A stretch of 64,000 nt of DNA from Leptolinea sp. HRD-7 (GCA_024363285.1 AP024710.1:682001-746000), one strand, 5' to 3'; numbered from the stretch's first letter, positions 43,952 through 52,532 are shown. The notes: generated by a model not told the origin, from the sequence alone. Made by a program: numbers and translations.

Positions 43952-45244
43952 ATGACAGAAAAAGAGACCACCCGGAAATTCGGCTTCGCCACCCGGCAGT
44001 TGCACGCAGGTCAAATTGCCGACCCGACAACGAAATCGTTGGCCGTACCGATTTACCAGACAACTTCTTACGCGTTTGACAGCACTGAACATGCAGCCAA
44101 TCTGTTCGCTTTGAAAGAGTCAGGGAATATCTATACCCGCATCATGAACCCCACCAGCGATGTGTTTGAACAGCGTGTTGCCTCACTGGAAGGCGGCATT
44201 GGCGCGCTGGCTGTCAGTTCAGGGCATGCGGCCCAGGCGCAGGCGATACTGGCCATCTGCCAGCAGGGTGACCATATCGTCTCTGCGGGCACATTGTACG
44301 GTGGAACCTACAACCAGTTTGCGTATACCTTCCCCCGTTTGGGTATCGATGTGACCTTTGTTGATCCGTCCAACCCGGAAAACTTCCGCAAAGCGATCAA
44401 ACCCAATACCAAGATCCTGTACGGCGAAACCCTGGGCAATCCGCGGATCAATGTGTTCCCAATTGAGGAAGTGGCAAAAATTGCGCGGGAATTTGGAATC
44501 CCGCTTATGATTGACAACACTTTTGCCACTCCGTACCTGTTCCGCCCGTTTGAGTGGGGCGCGAACATTGTTACCCACTCTGCCACCAAATTCATCGGCG
44601 GGCATGGCACGTCCATCGGCGGTGTTATTGTGGATGGTGGTAACTTCCAATGGGAAGGCAATCCCCGGTTCCCCAATTTCAATACACCTGATCCCAGTTA
44701 TCATGGACTCGTGTTTGCCAGCGTAGGGCCGGCGGCATTCATCACAAAAGCCCGTGTTCAGATCCTGCGTGATTTTGGCGGATGTATCTCGCCATTTAAC
44801 TCCTTCCTCTTTATTCAGGGTCTGGAAACCCTCAGTATACGCGTGGAACGCCACACGCAAAACGCGGAAAAAGTAGCCGAATTCCTTGAAAAACACCCCA
44901 AAGTTGGCTGGGTGGCATACCCGGGTTTGAAATCGAGCCCTGACTTTGAACGAGCGAAAAGGTATTTTCCCCACGGATGCGGCTCCATGCTCGGATTTGG
45001 CATTAAAGGCGGCGCCGCGGCGGGAGGGAAATTTATTGACAATCTGAAACTCTTCAGCCATGTGGCCAATGTGGGTGACGCCCGGAGCCTGGCCATACAT
45101 CCTGCCACGACTACGCACGGGCAGCTCAATGAACAACAGCAGATCGAAGCGGGTGTGTCACCAGACTTCATCCGCCTGAGCATCGGTCTGGAAGATATTG
45201 AAGATATCCTCTGGGATCTGGATCAAGCTTTGCAAAATGTGTAA
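43952..45244 (+). CDS. metY: O-acetylhomoserine sulfhydrylase MetY
   Basis: MetY is a PLP enzyme of the Cys/Met-metabolism family that makes homocysteine from O-acetylhomoserine and sulfide. The 430-residue length fits MetY. Motifs include QTTSYAFDSTEHAANLF, TRIMNPTSDVFE, the PLP lysine in THSATKFIGGHGTSIGG and the closing RLSIGLEDIEDILWDLDQAL. An AAGGAAAACC region precedes the ATG. With metA it forms a SAM-controlled direct sulfhydrylation route. Confidence 0.96.
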   Translation: MTEKETTRKFGFATRQLHAGQIADPTTKSLAVPIYQTTSYAFDSTEHAANLFALKESGNIYTRIMNPTSDVFEQRVASLEGGIGALAVSSGHAAQAQAILAICQQGDHIVSAGTLYGGTYNQFAYTFPRLGIDVTFVDPSNPENFRKAIKPNTKILYGETLGNPRINVFPIEEVAKIAREFGIPLMIDNTFATPYLFRPFEWGANIVTHSATKFIGGHGTSIGGVIVDGGNFQWEGNPRFPNFNTPDPSYHGLVFASVGPAAFITKARVQILRDFGGCISPFNSFLFIQGLETLSIRVERHTQNAEKVAEFLEKHPKVGWVAYPGLKSSPDFERAKRYFPHGCGSMLGFGIKGGAAAGGKFIDNLKLFSHVANVGDARSLAIHPATTTHGQLNEQQQIEAGVSPDFIRLSIGLEDIEDILWDLDQALQNV

Positions 45245-45330
45245 AACCCTGTAAAAGCAAAAGAATAAATCAATAATCATTAAAAACTCCCGATTTAATT
45301 TTCCGTCAAAGAATCCTGTAATGTTTTTCG

Positions 45331-45365
45331 CCTACCCCTGGATATTCAGGGGTAGGTTTTTATTC
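45331..45365 (+). terminator. Terminator after metY
   Basis: CCTACCCCTG pairs with CAGGGGTAGG around a 6-nt loop and is followed by TTTTTATT. Confidence 0.92.
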
Positions 45366-45390
45366 ATTAAATTCCTGTAAAAATTGCCTT

Positions 45391-45408
45391 TTGTGATAAA
45401 TATCACTT
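45391..45408 (+). promoter_or_regulatory. CRP/FNR-family operator
   Basis: TTGTGATAAATATCACTT is a near-perfect CRP/FNR-superfamily palindrome. Its centre is about 41.5 bases before the predicted start at 45441, the classical class II activator position. Confidence 0.75.
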
Positions 45409-45434
45409 GTATTATCTGATACATCGTATATACT
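45407..45434 (+). promoter_or_regulatory. Promoter of the PocR-regulator/sulfur operon
   Basis: TTGTAT (45407-45412) and TATACT (45429-45434) are 16 bases apart. The poor -35 box overlaps the CRP/FNR site, as in activated promoters. Confidence 0.65.
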
Positions 45435-45435
45435 A

Positions 45436-45457
45436 TTGTTATAGGTTGTTATAACAA
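45436..45457 (+). promoter_or_regulatory. 8-bp inverted repeat over the start codon of the PocR regulator
   Basis: TTGTTATA and TATAACAA are perfect arms separated by 6 bases (GGTTGT). The repeat spans the expected transcription start and the A of the ATG. It is a plausible autorepression operator. Confidence 0.55.
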
Positions 45458-46179
45458 TGGATGATTTTTTAACATCACGACAGACACAGGATTTGCTTAA
45501 GGTAGACCGCATCACCATCTACCGAATGTTAAATGACGGCCGCCTGAAAGGAACCAAGATCGGCCAACAATGGCGCTTCCCCCGCCAGGAAGTGGAACGG
45601 TTGTTGAGCGGTACCGCAGATACCGAACCAGGGTTGCCTGCCAGTTTACCGGTCCACTGTTTCCAGACTATTCAGGATCTTTTTTCTACGGTAAGTCAAC
45701 TCTCCGCTGTGTTGATCAACCCGCGGGGAGAGATGATCACCTCAATCTCACACCCCTGTTCCTTTTGCCAGATGCGCTCATCTTCATTCAACATCCTCCA
45801 GGCCTGCCAGGCTTCACACCAACAATTCTTCGAACAGGCAATTAAAGGGAAAAATCGTTTTACCTGCCATGCCGGATTGCATTACGCCGGTCGGTTTGTC
45901 CATTCTGGTGAGCAGGTTACCGCCCTGTTAATCGTTGGCGGATATCGCTCTGATAACAAAACAGCATCCCTCAATATGGATGCATTTATCAATGAAGGAT
46001 TCTCAGAAGAAGAAATAAAAAGAGCTTATGAGGAGGCGCCGGTGCTTCCTTTGGAGCAGGAGTCAAAATTGGATACCTGGGCGGAAGCAGCCGCCGGGGC
46101 ATTCGAAAGTATTTTGCAGGAACGATCCGCCTTCTCTCACCGGTTGAAGAAGATCGCGGACCTGACCCAGATTCCCTGA
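45457..46179 (+). CDS. Excisionase-type HTH regulator with PocR sensory domain
   Basis: The 240-residue protein joins an N-terminal winged helix of the excisionase/MerR-like type (LLKVDRITIYRMLNDGRLKGTKIGQQWRF is typical; residues 8-40) to a PocR ligand-binding domain (about 65-180). Candidate sensing cysteines lie in PCSFCQMR, ILQACQAS and TCHAGL. PocR domains bind small hydrophobic or redox ligands. It opens the operon with the sulfide oxidoreductase-like gene, so it probably senses redox state or sulfur species. There is no clear ribosome-binding site and only a short leader. Confidence 0.83.
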   Translation: MDDFLTSRQTQDLLKVDRITIYRMLNDGRLKGTKIGQQWRFPRQEVERLLSGTADTEPGLPASLPVHCFQTIQDLFSTVSQLSAVLINPRGEMITSISHPCSFCQMRSSSFNILQACQASHQQFFEQAIKGKNRFTCHAGLHYAGRFVHSGEQVTALLIVGGYRSDNKTASLNMDAFINEGFSEEEIKRAYEEAPVLPLEQESKLDTWAEAAAGAFESILQERSAFSHRLKKIADLTQIP

Positions 46180-46189
46180 GGAGAATGGT

Positions 46190-47422
46190 ATGAAGACATT
46201 ACTAATATTGGGTGCCGGCACAGCCGGAACAATGATCGCCCGGAAAATGGTTTCCAAACTGGATTCACATGACTGGAAAGTAATTCTGGTAGATAAAGAT
46301 GAAAAACATTACTACCAGCCGGGTTTCCTTTTCCTCCCCTTCGGGAAATACACGGAAGGCCAGGTTGTAAAACCCAAACGTCAATTTATCCCGGGAAATG
46401 TGGAATTTATCATTTCAGATATTGAGGTTATCGAACCCTCTGCCAGCCGGGTAAAACTGGTGAAAGATAACCGGGTGATCAGCTATGATTATCTGATCAT
46501 TGCCACCGGTGTAGATATCCATCCCGAAGAAACCGAGGGGCTGAAGGGCGCGGGCTGGCATAAGAACATTTTTGACTTTTACACGTATGAAGGCGCTTCC
46601 GCGTTGCGCCCCTTCTTTGAGAAGTGGCAGGGCGGCCGCCTGGTAATGAACGTGGTAGAGAATCCGATCAAATGCCCGGTTGCCCCTCTGGAATTTCTGT
46701 TCCTGGCGGATGATTATTTCACCAAACGCGGTATTCGCAATAAGGTCGAAATGATCTACGCCACCCCGTTGACTGGCGCTTTCACCAAACCGAAATCCGC
46801 TGAAGCGCTGGGCGGACTGCTGGCTTCTAAGAATATCATCATGGAAACCGAATTCAACACCGGCGAGGTGGACCCGGTCAACAACGTTCTCAAGTCGTTT
46901 GATGAGCGCGAGATTCCCTATGATGTGTTGATCACAATCCCGACCAATAAGGGTTCTGATCTAATTGCCCGGTCAGGCATGGGCGACAATCTAAACCTGG
47001 TTCCCACGGATAAATTCACTCTGCAGGCTAAAGACTGGCCCAACATCTGGGTTATGGGTGACGCGACCAATATTCCGGCATCCAAAGCCGGCGCTGTTGT
47101 CCACTTCCAGTTGGAATATGTGGTGGAAAATATGCTGGCGCACATGGCTGGCAGGGAAATGCATGCCAAATTTGACGGTCACGCAAGCTGTTACATCGAA
47201 TCCGGCTTCAATAAAGCTTTCCTGATCGATTTTAGCTATGACGTAGAACCACTACCGGGGAAATATCCGATCCCCGGGATCGGGCCTTTCTCCCTGCTTA
47301 AAGAGTCCACCATCAACCACTGGGGAAAGCTCTTTTTCCGCTATATGTACTGGTATATGATGATGAAGGGTATTGATGTTCCGCTGCCAAGCGCATTCAG
47401 CATGGCAGGAAAAGAACGATAA
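46190..47422 (+). CDS. Sulfide:quinone oxidoreductase-like flavoprotein
   Basis: The 410-residue protein has the N-terminal FAD motif ILGAGTAGTMIARKM, the YYQPGFLF motif of sulfide:quinone reductases, a central ATG-type motif (IIATGVDI) and the second FAD site VMGDATNIPASKAG. Only two cysteines are present, in IKCPVAP and ASCYIE, so one of the three cysteines of canonical SQR is missing. The C-terminal hydrophobic helices fit membrane attachment. It starts 10 bases after the regulator with TGAGGAG upstream. A polysulfide- or persulfide-handling variant is possible. Confidence 0.82.
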   Translation: MKTLLILGAGTAGTMIARKMVSKLDSHDWKVILVDKDEKHYYQPGFLFLPFGKYTEGQVVKPKRQFIPGNVEFIISDIEVIEPSASRVKLVKDNRVISYDYLIIATGVDIHPEETEGLKGAGWHKNIFDFYTYEGASALRPFFEKWQGGRLVMNVVENPIKCPVAPLEFLFLADDYFTKRGIRNKVEMIYATPLTGAFTKPKSAEALGGLLASKNIIMETEFNTGEVDPVNNVLKSFDEREIPYDVLITIPTNKGSDLIARSGMGDNLNLVPTDKFTLQAKDWPNIWVMGDATNIPASKAGAVVHFQLEYVVENMLAHMAGREMHAKFDGHASCYIESGFNKAFLIDFSYDVEPLPGKYPIPGIGPFSLLKESTINHWGKLFFRYMYWYMMMKGIDVPLPSAFSMAGKER

Positions 47423-47464
47423 GTTTTTTGCTCCACACATTCATGTAATATGGAGGATGATTAT

Positions 47465-47782
47465 ATGGCTACAAGAACAATCGCGGGCAAAACGGTTCAG
47501 GTCAATGAAGAAGGGTTTCTCACGGACCCGGCTGAATGGACCAAAGAGATCGCTGTGGAAATCGCCAAAGAAGAGGGCATTGACCCTCTTACAGAAGCGC
47601 ACTGGAAGGTGATCGAATTTTCACGCAGCAGCGCGGCATCCAACGGGGCTTCACCAACATTGCGAACCATTACCACTGGCAGCGGTATTTCCACCAAAGA
47701 GCTGTTTGCCCTATTTCCCAAAGGGCCTGCTAAAAAAGTAGCCCGCATCGCCGGGCTGGGTAAACCGGAAGGTTGTGTTTAG
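47465..47782 (+). CDS. tusE: DsrC/TusE-family sulfur-transfer protein
   Basis: The 105-residue protein carries the family features NEEGFLTDPAEWTKEIA, a central TEAHWKVIEF and the C-terminal arm GLGKPEGCV with its penultimate cysteine. The second arm cysteine of true DsrC is replaced by alanine (KKVARIAGL), so it resembles TusE or single-cysteine DsrC-like carriers. It passes persulfide sulfur between partners. The ATG at 47465 follows TATGGAGGATG. Confidence 0.9.
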   Translation: MATRTIAGKTVQVNEEGFLTDPAEWTKEIAVEIAKEEGIDPLTEAHWKVIEFSRSSAASNGASPTLRTITTGSGISTKELFALFPKGPAKKVARIAGLGKPEGCV

Positions 47783-47808
47783 TTTTTTACCTATAAGGAG
47801 ACGGATAA

Positions 47809-48309
47809 ATGGCTGAAGAACAACGCAAGATCGCTTTTATTTGCTCTAAAGGCAACCTGGATATGGCGTATCCCGCCCTGGTAATGGGCTGGGCTGCTCT
47901 CGGCAACGGGATTGATGTGACCATCTTCTTTACCTTCTGGGGAATGGATATGATCAATAAAGCCCGTGTTGACCACCTTGAGATACCGCCGGTGGGTAAT
48001 GCCAGTATGAAAATGAATCTGATGGGCGTACCGGGCTATGTAGGCATCCCTCAATTTCTGGGTGCTTTCCCGGGTATGACACCGATCGCCACCGCGTTGA
48101 TGAATGACAAAATGAAGAAACTTGGTGTTCCAACGGTTCGCGAATACCTGGAAATGATGGCGGATGCCGGCGCCAATATGTACGCCTGTAAGTTATCGGT
48201 TGATATGTTCGGCCTTAAGAAAGAAGACTTCATCGATGGGGTAAAGGACATCGTCACCGCCAGCGACTTCATGGATATGACGGAAGGCGCTCAGATTATC
48301 TTTATTTAG
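47809..48309 (+). CDS. DsrE2-like sulfur carrier (DsrE/DsrF family)
   Basis: The 166-residue protein has the N-terminus RKIAFICSKGNLDMAYPALVMG, the conserved FFTFWGMD and the catalytic-type cysteine in MYACKLSVDMFGL. These fit DsrE2-type proteins, which move sulfane sulfur together with TusA and rhodaneses. AAGGAGAC precedes the start. It closes the regulator-SQR-TusE-DsrE2 operon. Confidence 0.88.
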   Translation: MAEEQRKIAFICSKGNLDMAYPALVMGWAALGNGIDVTIFFTFWGMDMINKARVDHLEIPPVGNASMKMNLMGVPGYVGIPQFLGAFPGMTPIATALMNDKMKKLGVPTVREYLEMMADAGANMYACKLSVDMFGLKKEDFIDGVKDIVTASDFMDMTEGAQIIFI

Positions 48310-48350
48310 CGCACCAATCATCACGGATATTTCAATAATCACTGGCAATA

Positions 48351-48378
48351 CAAGAACAGGCCGGAATGCCTGTTCTTG
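48351..48378 (+). terminator. Terminator-like hairpin after the DsrE2-like gene
   Basis: CAAGAACAGG pairs with CCTGTTCTTG around an 8-nt loop. The following T run is short, so efficiency is uncertain. Confidence 0.6.
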
Positions 48379-48507
48379 TCTATTAATAGGTTCCAACTTC
48401 AAATACAAATTTGGTACCGCATCCTGTAACTTTTTGGATTTATCTGCCGGTTCAAAAGCCGAGTTATATACGAATTCACAATAGCAGAATGAAGGACTAA
48501 CATCTGG

Positions 48508-48530
48508 ATTGGAAGAGATATAATTCCAAT
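48508..48530 (+). promoter_or_regulatory. Operator-like inverted repeat around a -10 box
   Basis: ATTGGAA and TTCCAAT are perfect 7-bp arms, 9 bases apart, and enclose TATAAT (48519-48524). A repressor bound here would block the promoter of the SAM-hydrolase/ECF operon. No good -35 box is seen. Confidence 0.5.
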
Positions 48531-48570
48531 AATCATTAATTTAGAATTTATTGTTATCGGGAGAATTCAA

Positions 48571-49374
48571 ATGCCAATCATTTCAATTCTGACGGATTTT
48601 GGCCTGCGTGACGGCTATGTGGGTGTGATGAAAGGTGTCATCTGGAAGATATGCCCGGATGCTCAAATAGCCGATATTACACATAACATTCCACCGCAAA
48701 ACATCCGTCAGGGCGCTATCGCGTTATTGCGAACCACCCGCTACTTTCCCAAAGGCACGATCCATGTTGCCGTTGTTGACCCCGGGGTAGGAACCCATCG
48801 CAAACCAATGGCCGCCGAAGTTGATGGTCACTTTTATGTCGGACCGGATAATGGACTTTTCTCACTTGTGTTTTCAGAAGCGGAAGAACGCGGTGTTGGC
48901 TGCCGGTTTTATACACTTGATAAACCAGAATACTGGCTGCCGGAAGTAAGCCGGGTTTTCCATGGGCGTGATATTTTCGCTCCGGCAGCCGCGCATCTCG
49001 CCAGCGGTGTACCGCTCGAAAAAATGGGGACCCCTTTTACCGATCCGACACGCCTGTCAAACCCGGAGCCCCGCCGACAGTCAAATGGATGGCTGGGTGA
49101 AGTGTTGACCATCGATAATTTCGGTAATATCGCCACGAATATCCGCTCAAAGCACTTACAGGGCAATGAGAAATGCACTATCAAAATTGCCGGTCAAACA
49201 ATAACCGGGTTAATACAAACCTTTGAAGACCGGCCTGATGGCGAACTGGCAGCCATGATCGGTACCGATAATGACCTGATTGTCGCGGTAGTCAAGGGCA
49301 ACGCGGCGGAAAAGTATAATATCAAACCAGGTGACCTGGTGGAAGTGCAGACTGCCACCGGAGACCAGCCATGA
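48571..49374 (+). CDS. SAM hydrolase / SAM hydroxide adenosyltransferase (DUF62), copy 1
   Basis: The family cleaves S-adenosylmethionine with water to adenosine and methionine and is related to the fluorinase. The 267-residue protein has LTDFGLRDGYVGVMKG, VVDPGVGTHRKPMA, VGPDNGLFS and HGRDIFAPAAAHLASG, the motifs around the active site. TATCGGGAG precedes the ATG. It overlaps copy 2 by 4 bases and heads an operon with an ECF transporter. Confidence 0.88.
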   Translation: MPIISILTDFGLRDGYVGVMKGVIWKICPDAQIADITHNIPPQNIRQGAIALLRTTRYFPKGTIHVAVVDPGVGTHRKPMAAEVDGHFYVGPDNGLFSLVFSEAEERGVGCRFYTLDKPEYWLPEVSRVFHGRDIFAPAAAHLASGVPLEKMGTPFTDPTRLSNPEPRRQSNGWLGEVLTIDNFGNIATNIRSKHLQGNEKCTIKIAGQTITGLIQTFEDRPDGELAAMIGTDNDLIVAVVKGNAAEKYNIKPGDLVEVQTATGDQP

Positions 49375-50171
49375 TGAACCGGCCGGTGATTTCTCTCACA
49401 ACCGATTTTGGAACTGGAGATTATGATGCCGGGGTTCTAAACGGTGTGATTCTTTCGATTGCTCCCGAAGCCCGGATTTCTGTGCTTACTCATGACATCA
49501 CACCCTTCAATATTCTGGAAGGCGCAGTGATCCTTTCGCGTTGTACACCGTATTTTCCAGAATACTCCATTCATGTTGCTGTTGTTGATCCCGGTGTTGG
49601 AACCAGCCGGCGTGGACTCGCTGCCCGGTTGGGCAGGCAAATTTTTGTCGGGCCGGATAATGGACTGTGCACATTGATGGTAGAAGCCGCGCGAAAAGAA
49701 GACCTGCCAGTGGAATACTACGCGCTCGAAAACGAAATATACTGGCTGCCAAACGTCACCCATATCTTTCACGGGCGTGATATCTTCGCTCCGGTTGCCG
49801 CGCATATCGCCGCCGGTGTTCCATTGAATGCCCTCGGGTCGCCTGTTGTCGACCCTGTTCTCTTGAATATGCCCGTTCCCACCCGGCTGGAAAATGGCTG
49901 GCATGGAACTCTGCTGCATGTGGATCATTTTGGCAACCTGACCAGTAATCTTACCGCCGGGCATCTCGAAGGAAGGTCTAATTTTTCCCTTCAAATTCAG
50001 GGTACTACCATCAACAACCTCACCACCACATACGGCGTCGCCCAACCCGGCAGCCTGATCTGCCTGCTGGATGACAGCGGCAGCCTCGAAATTGCCGTGT
50101 CACAGGGCAGCGCCGCGGACCGCCTCAAAGCAGGTGTTGGCACTGAATTTGATCTGGTTTTTCAGGAGTGA
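49371..50171 (+). CDS. SAM hydrolase / SAM hydroxide adenosyltransferase (DUF62), copy 2
   Basis: The 266-residue paralogue keeps TTDFGTGDYDAGVLNG, VVDPGVGTSRRGLA, VGPDNGLCT and HGRDIFAPVAAHIAAG. The two copies are clearly diverged from each other, so they may act as a heteromer or on different substrates. Its ATG overlaps the stop of copy 1, which implies coupled translation. It abuts the ECF ATPase. Confidence 0.87.
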   Translation: MMNRPVISLTTDFGTGDYDAGVLNGVILSIAPEARISVLTHDITPFNILEGAVILSRCTPYFPEYSIHVAVVDPGVGTSRRGLAARLGRQIFVGPDNGLCTLMVEAARKEDLPVEYYALENEIYWLPNVTHIFHGRDIFAPVAAHIAAGVPLNALGSPVVDPVLLNMPVPTRLENGWHGTLLHVDHFGNLTSNLTAGHLEGRSNFSLQIQGTTINNLTTTYGVAQPGSLICLLDDSGSLEIAVSQGSAADRLKAGVGTEFDLVFQE

Positions 50172-50173
50172 TT

Positions 50174-51784
50174 GTGGAGAAAGACCCCTACATTTCCGTA
50201 AACAATCTGACGTTTCAATATCACAGCCGCACAGAGCCGGCTATAGTTGATCTTTCCTTTAAGGTATATCCGGGAGAAGTGCTGTTGATCGCCGGTTCTT
50301 CCGGCTGCGGAAAGACCACCCTGATGCGCTGTATCAACGGGTTAATCCCGCATACCTATCGGGGTGAAATGCAGGGCGAGATTACCCTGCTCGGGCAACC
50401 CGTCACCACGATGAGCATGGCCGATCTATCGCAGACCGTCGGAACTCTTCTGCAGGATCCGGAACGTCAGATCGTGGGCAGCTATGTGCGCAACGAAGTG
50501 GCGTTTGGACTGGAAAACCTTGGTTTTTCACGGGATGAAATAAACTGGCGGGTAGATGAAACCCTGGATTACCTGGGCATACTGAAACTCCGAGATCGTG
50601 AGACTTTTTCCATATCCGGTGGAGAAAAACAAAAAGTCGCTCTGGCGGGTGTGCTGGCCATGCAACCCAAAATTTTGCTACTGGATGAACCCCTCGCCAG
50701 TCTTGACCCGGCATCAGCGCGTGAAGCTCTTGCCATTTTCCGTGATCTGGCAGATAAAGGTATTGCTGTAATGATCGTGGAGCACCGGGTGGAAGATGTG
50801 CTGAGCATCAATCCGGACCGGGTGCTGTATATTGATGAAGGCCGGCAGGTGTATTACGGTGATTCAGCCGGCTTGATGGACGTGGTGGATTATCACCGTA
50901 TTAAGCTGCCGGCCGATGTGGTGATGCAGCGTGCCAAAAAGGAACCGGTGATTGAATTTCAACCTTTACTCAAACCGGAAAATAGCGACCCGCTGGTTCA
51001 CTTTGACCACGTCAGCTTCCGTTACCGTGAAGATCTGCCGGATGTTTTGCACGATGTCAGCTTTGATGTGAAAAAAGGTGACGTGATCGCCATCCTCGGG
51101 CATAACGGGGCCGGCAAGACGACACTCGTCAAACACGCGCTGGGGCTGCTCAAACCCACCGGTGGAAAAGTTCTGCTGGAAGGCAAAGATACCCACAAGA
51201 TAACCGTGGCACAGGCGGCGCATACCATCGGGTATGTGTTCCAGAGCCCTACTCAGATGCTGTTCGCTCCTTCGGTCAAAGAAGAACTGGCGTTCGGTCC
51301 ACACAACCTGCGCCTGCCAGCCGAAGAAATAGACAAGAACGTGGATTGGGCCATCCGTTCGGTGCACATGGAAGCCGAACTGGATACCCCGCCACTGGCG
51401 CTATCGTTCGGGCAGCAAAAGCGGGTGAGCATTGCTTCAGTGCTTTCCATGCGGTCACGTATTTTAATGATGGACGAACCGACCGCCGGGCAGGATTACT
51501 GGAACTACAACCAGTTCATGGATGCCATTTTACAAATGCCCGGCTTTGATTCAGTATTATTTATCACCCATGATGTTGACCTTGCCGTGGTGTATGCCAA
51601 CCGCATTTTGCTTGTGTATGGCGGACAGATCGTGGCAGATGGCACGCCCGCGGAAGTGCTCAAAGACCGCGAACGATTGAAACACTGCCGTGTGCTGCCC
51701 ACTTCGCTTTTGGAAGTCAATGAAAAGTATTTTGATAAAACCGGCCGGTTTTTGCGCGCGGAAGAACTGGCAAAAGCAATTTAA
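50174..51784 (+). CDS. ECF transporter ATPase with two fused nucleotide-binding domains
   Basis: The 536-residue protein holds two complete ABC ATPase domains. Domain 1 has Walker A GSSGCGKTT, signature SISGGEKQ and Walker B LLLDEPLASLDP. Domain 2 has GHNGAGKTT, a signature ALSFGQQKR and MMDEPTAGQD. It combines EcfA1 and EcfA2 in one chain. The start is GTG at 50174 with AGGAG 5 bases upstream; an earlier in-frame GTG at 50168 is inside that site. It powers the S and T components encoded next. Confidence 0.92.
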   Translation: MEKDPYISVNNLTFQYHSRTEPAIVDLSFKVYPGEVLLIAGSSGCGKTTLMRCINGLIPHTYRGEMQGEITLLGQPVTTMSMADLSQTVGTLLQDPERQIVGSYVRNEVAFGLENLGFSRDEINWRVDETLDYLGILKLRDRETFSISGGEKQKVALAGVLAMQPKILLLDEPLASLDPASAREALAIFRDLADKGIAVMIVEHRVEDVLSINPDRVLYIDEGRQVYYGDSAGLMDVVDYHRIKLPADVVMQRAKKEPVIEFQPLLKPENSDPLVHFDHVSFRYREDLPDVLHDVSFDVKKGDVIAILGHNGAGKTTLVKHALGLLKPTGGKVLLEGKDTHKITVAQAAHTIGYVFQSPTQMLFAPSVKEELAFGPHNLRLPAEEIDKNVDWAIRSVHMEAELDTPPLALSFGQQKRVSIASVLSMRSRILMMDEPTAGQDYWNYNQFMDAILQMPGFDSVLFITHDVDLAVVYANRILLVYGGQIVADGTPAEVLKDRERLKHCRVLPTSLLEVNEKYFDKTGRFLRAEELAKAI

Positions 51785-51832
51785 AAAACGGTCGTAACTA
51801 TTCGCCAATAATTAAGTTTAATATTAAAATAC

Positions 51833-51865
51833 TGATTGGCAGCCATCGCAAACGGTTGCCAATCA
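51833..51865 (+). repeat. 9-bp inverted repeat before the S-component gene
   Basis: TGATTGGCA and TGCCAATCA are perfect arms around a 15-nt loop in the 135-base gap before the ECF S component. There is no T run. It may be an operator or an RNA-stability hairpin. Confidence 0.45.
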
Positions 51866-51919
51866 CTCATTGACTGTCCACACGGCAGATTTCTTTTGTT
51901 GTACATAAAGGAGAAGGTC

Positions 51920-52471
51920 ATGAACAAAAAATCTTTATGGAAATTTGGCACCCGCGAAGTTGTCTATTCGGCCATTGGCGCAGCCCTGTACGCTGTGCTT
52001 TCATGGGCTACCAACTTCCTGCAGATCCCTGCTGCCGGTAATGTGGCATTCCGCCCGGCCGTAGCCATCCCCATGTTCTTCGGCGTCGTCTTTGGCCCGA
52101 TCGTCGGCTTCATCTCCGGCTTCCTTGGCAATATCATTGGCGATCTGCTTTCCGGTTACGGCTTCTGGATCTGGTGGGACCTCATGAACGGTCTCATGGG
52201 TTTGATCACCGGTCTTGTGGTGCTGGTTGGCCTGAAAGGATACAAAGGCTGGAGCAATATCCTCAAAGTTGAAGGCTTCATTGTCCTCGCCGTCCTTGTA
52301 GCCGCCGCCGAAGCCGCCATCTCCGAGATCTGGGTCTCCGGTGTGGACGTGCCCACCACTATTGCCACTAACTTCATTCCTACGGTCATCCCCAACCTGT
52401 TGAACGGATTAATTTTAGTTCCGATCCTGCTGGTGGCTTACGACGCCATCGCGTCAAGGTCAGGACGCTAA
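51920..52471 (+). CDS. ECF transporter substrate-binding (S) component
   Basis: The 183-residue protein has about six hydrophobic helices and the small-residue motif AIGAALYAVLSW in helix 1, as S components use to contact EcfT. The stretch FGPIVGFISGFLGNIIGDLL is also typical. The ligand is unknown; neighbouring SAM hydrolases hint at a SAM-, adenosine- or methionine-related molecule. The ATG at 51920 has AAGGAGAAGG upstream; an in-frame extension to 51836 lacks support. Confidence 0.87.
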   Translation: MNKKSLWKFGTREVVYSAIGAALYAVLSWATNFLQIPAAGNVAFRPAVAIPMFFGVVFGPIVGFISGFLGNIIGDLLSGYGFWIWWDLMNGLMGLITGLVVLVGLKGYKGWSNILKVEGFIVLAVLVAAAEAAISEIWVSGVDVPTTIATNFIPTVIPNLLNGLILVPILLVAYDAIASRSGR

Positions 52472-52485
52472 TACAACGTTATAAT

Positions 52486-52520
52486 AAGTTCCCTGCGGAG
52501 TTACGCAGGGAACTTTTCTT
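52486..52520 (+). terminator. Terminator-like hairpin between the S and T component genes
   Basis: AAGTTCCCTGCG pairs with CGCAGGGAACTT around a 6-nt loop and is followed by TTCTT. It lies 15 bases after the S gene and 12 before the T gene, so it may lower EcfT relative to the S component. Confidence 0.75.
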
Positions 52521-52532
52521 ACAGGGTAGATT

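Noticed and set aside
44219..45136. A 305-codon minus-strand ORF opposite metY
   Set aside because: The sense strand is an unambiguous MetY; the antisense product has no recognisable features.
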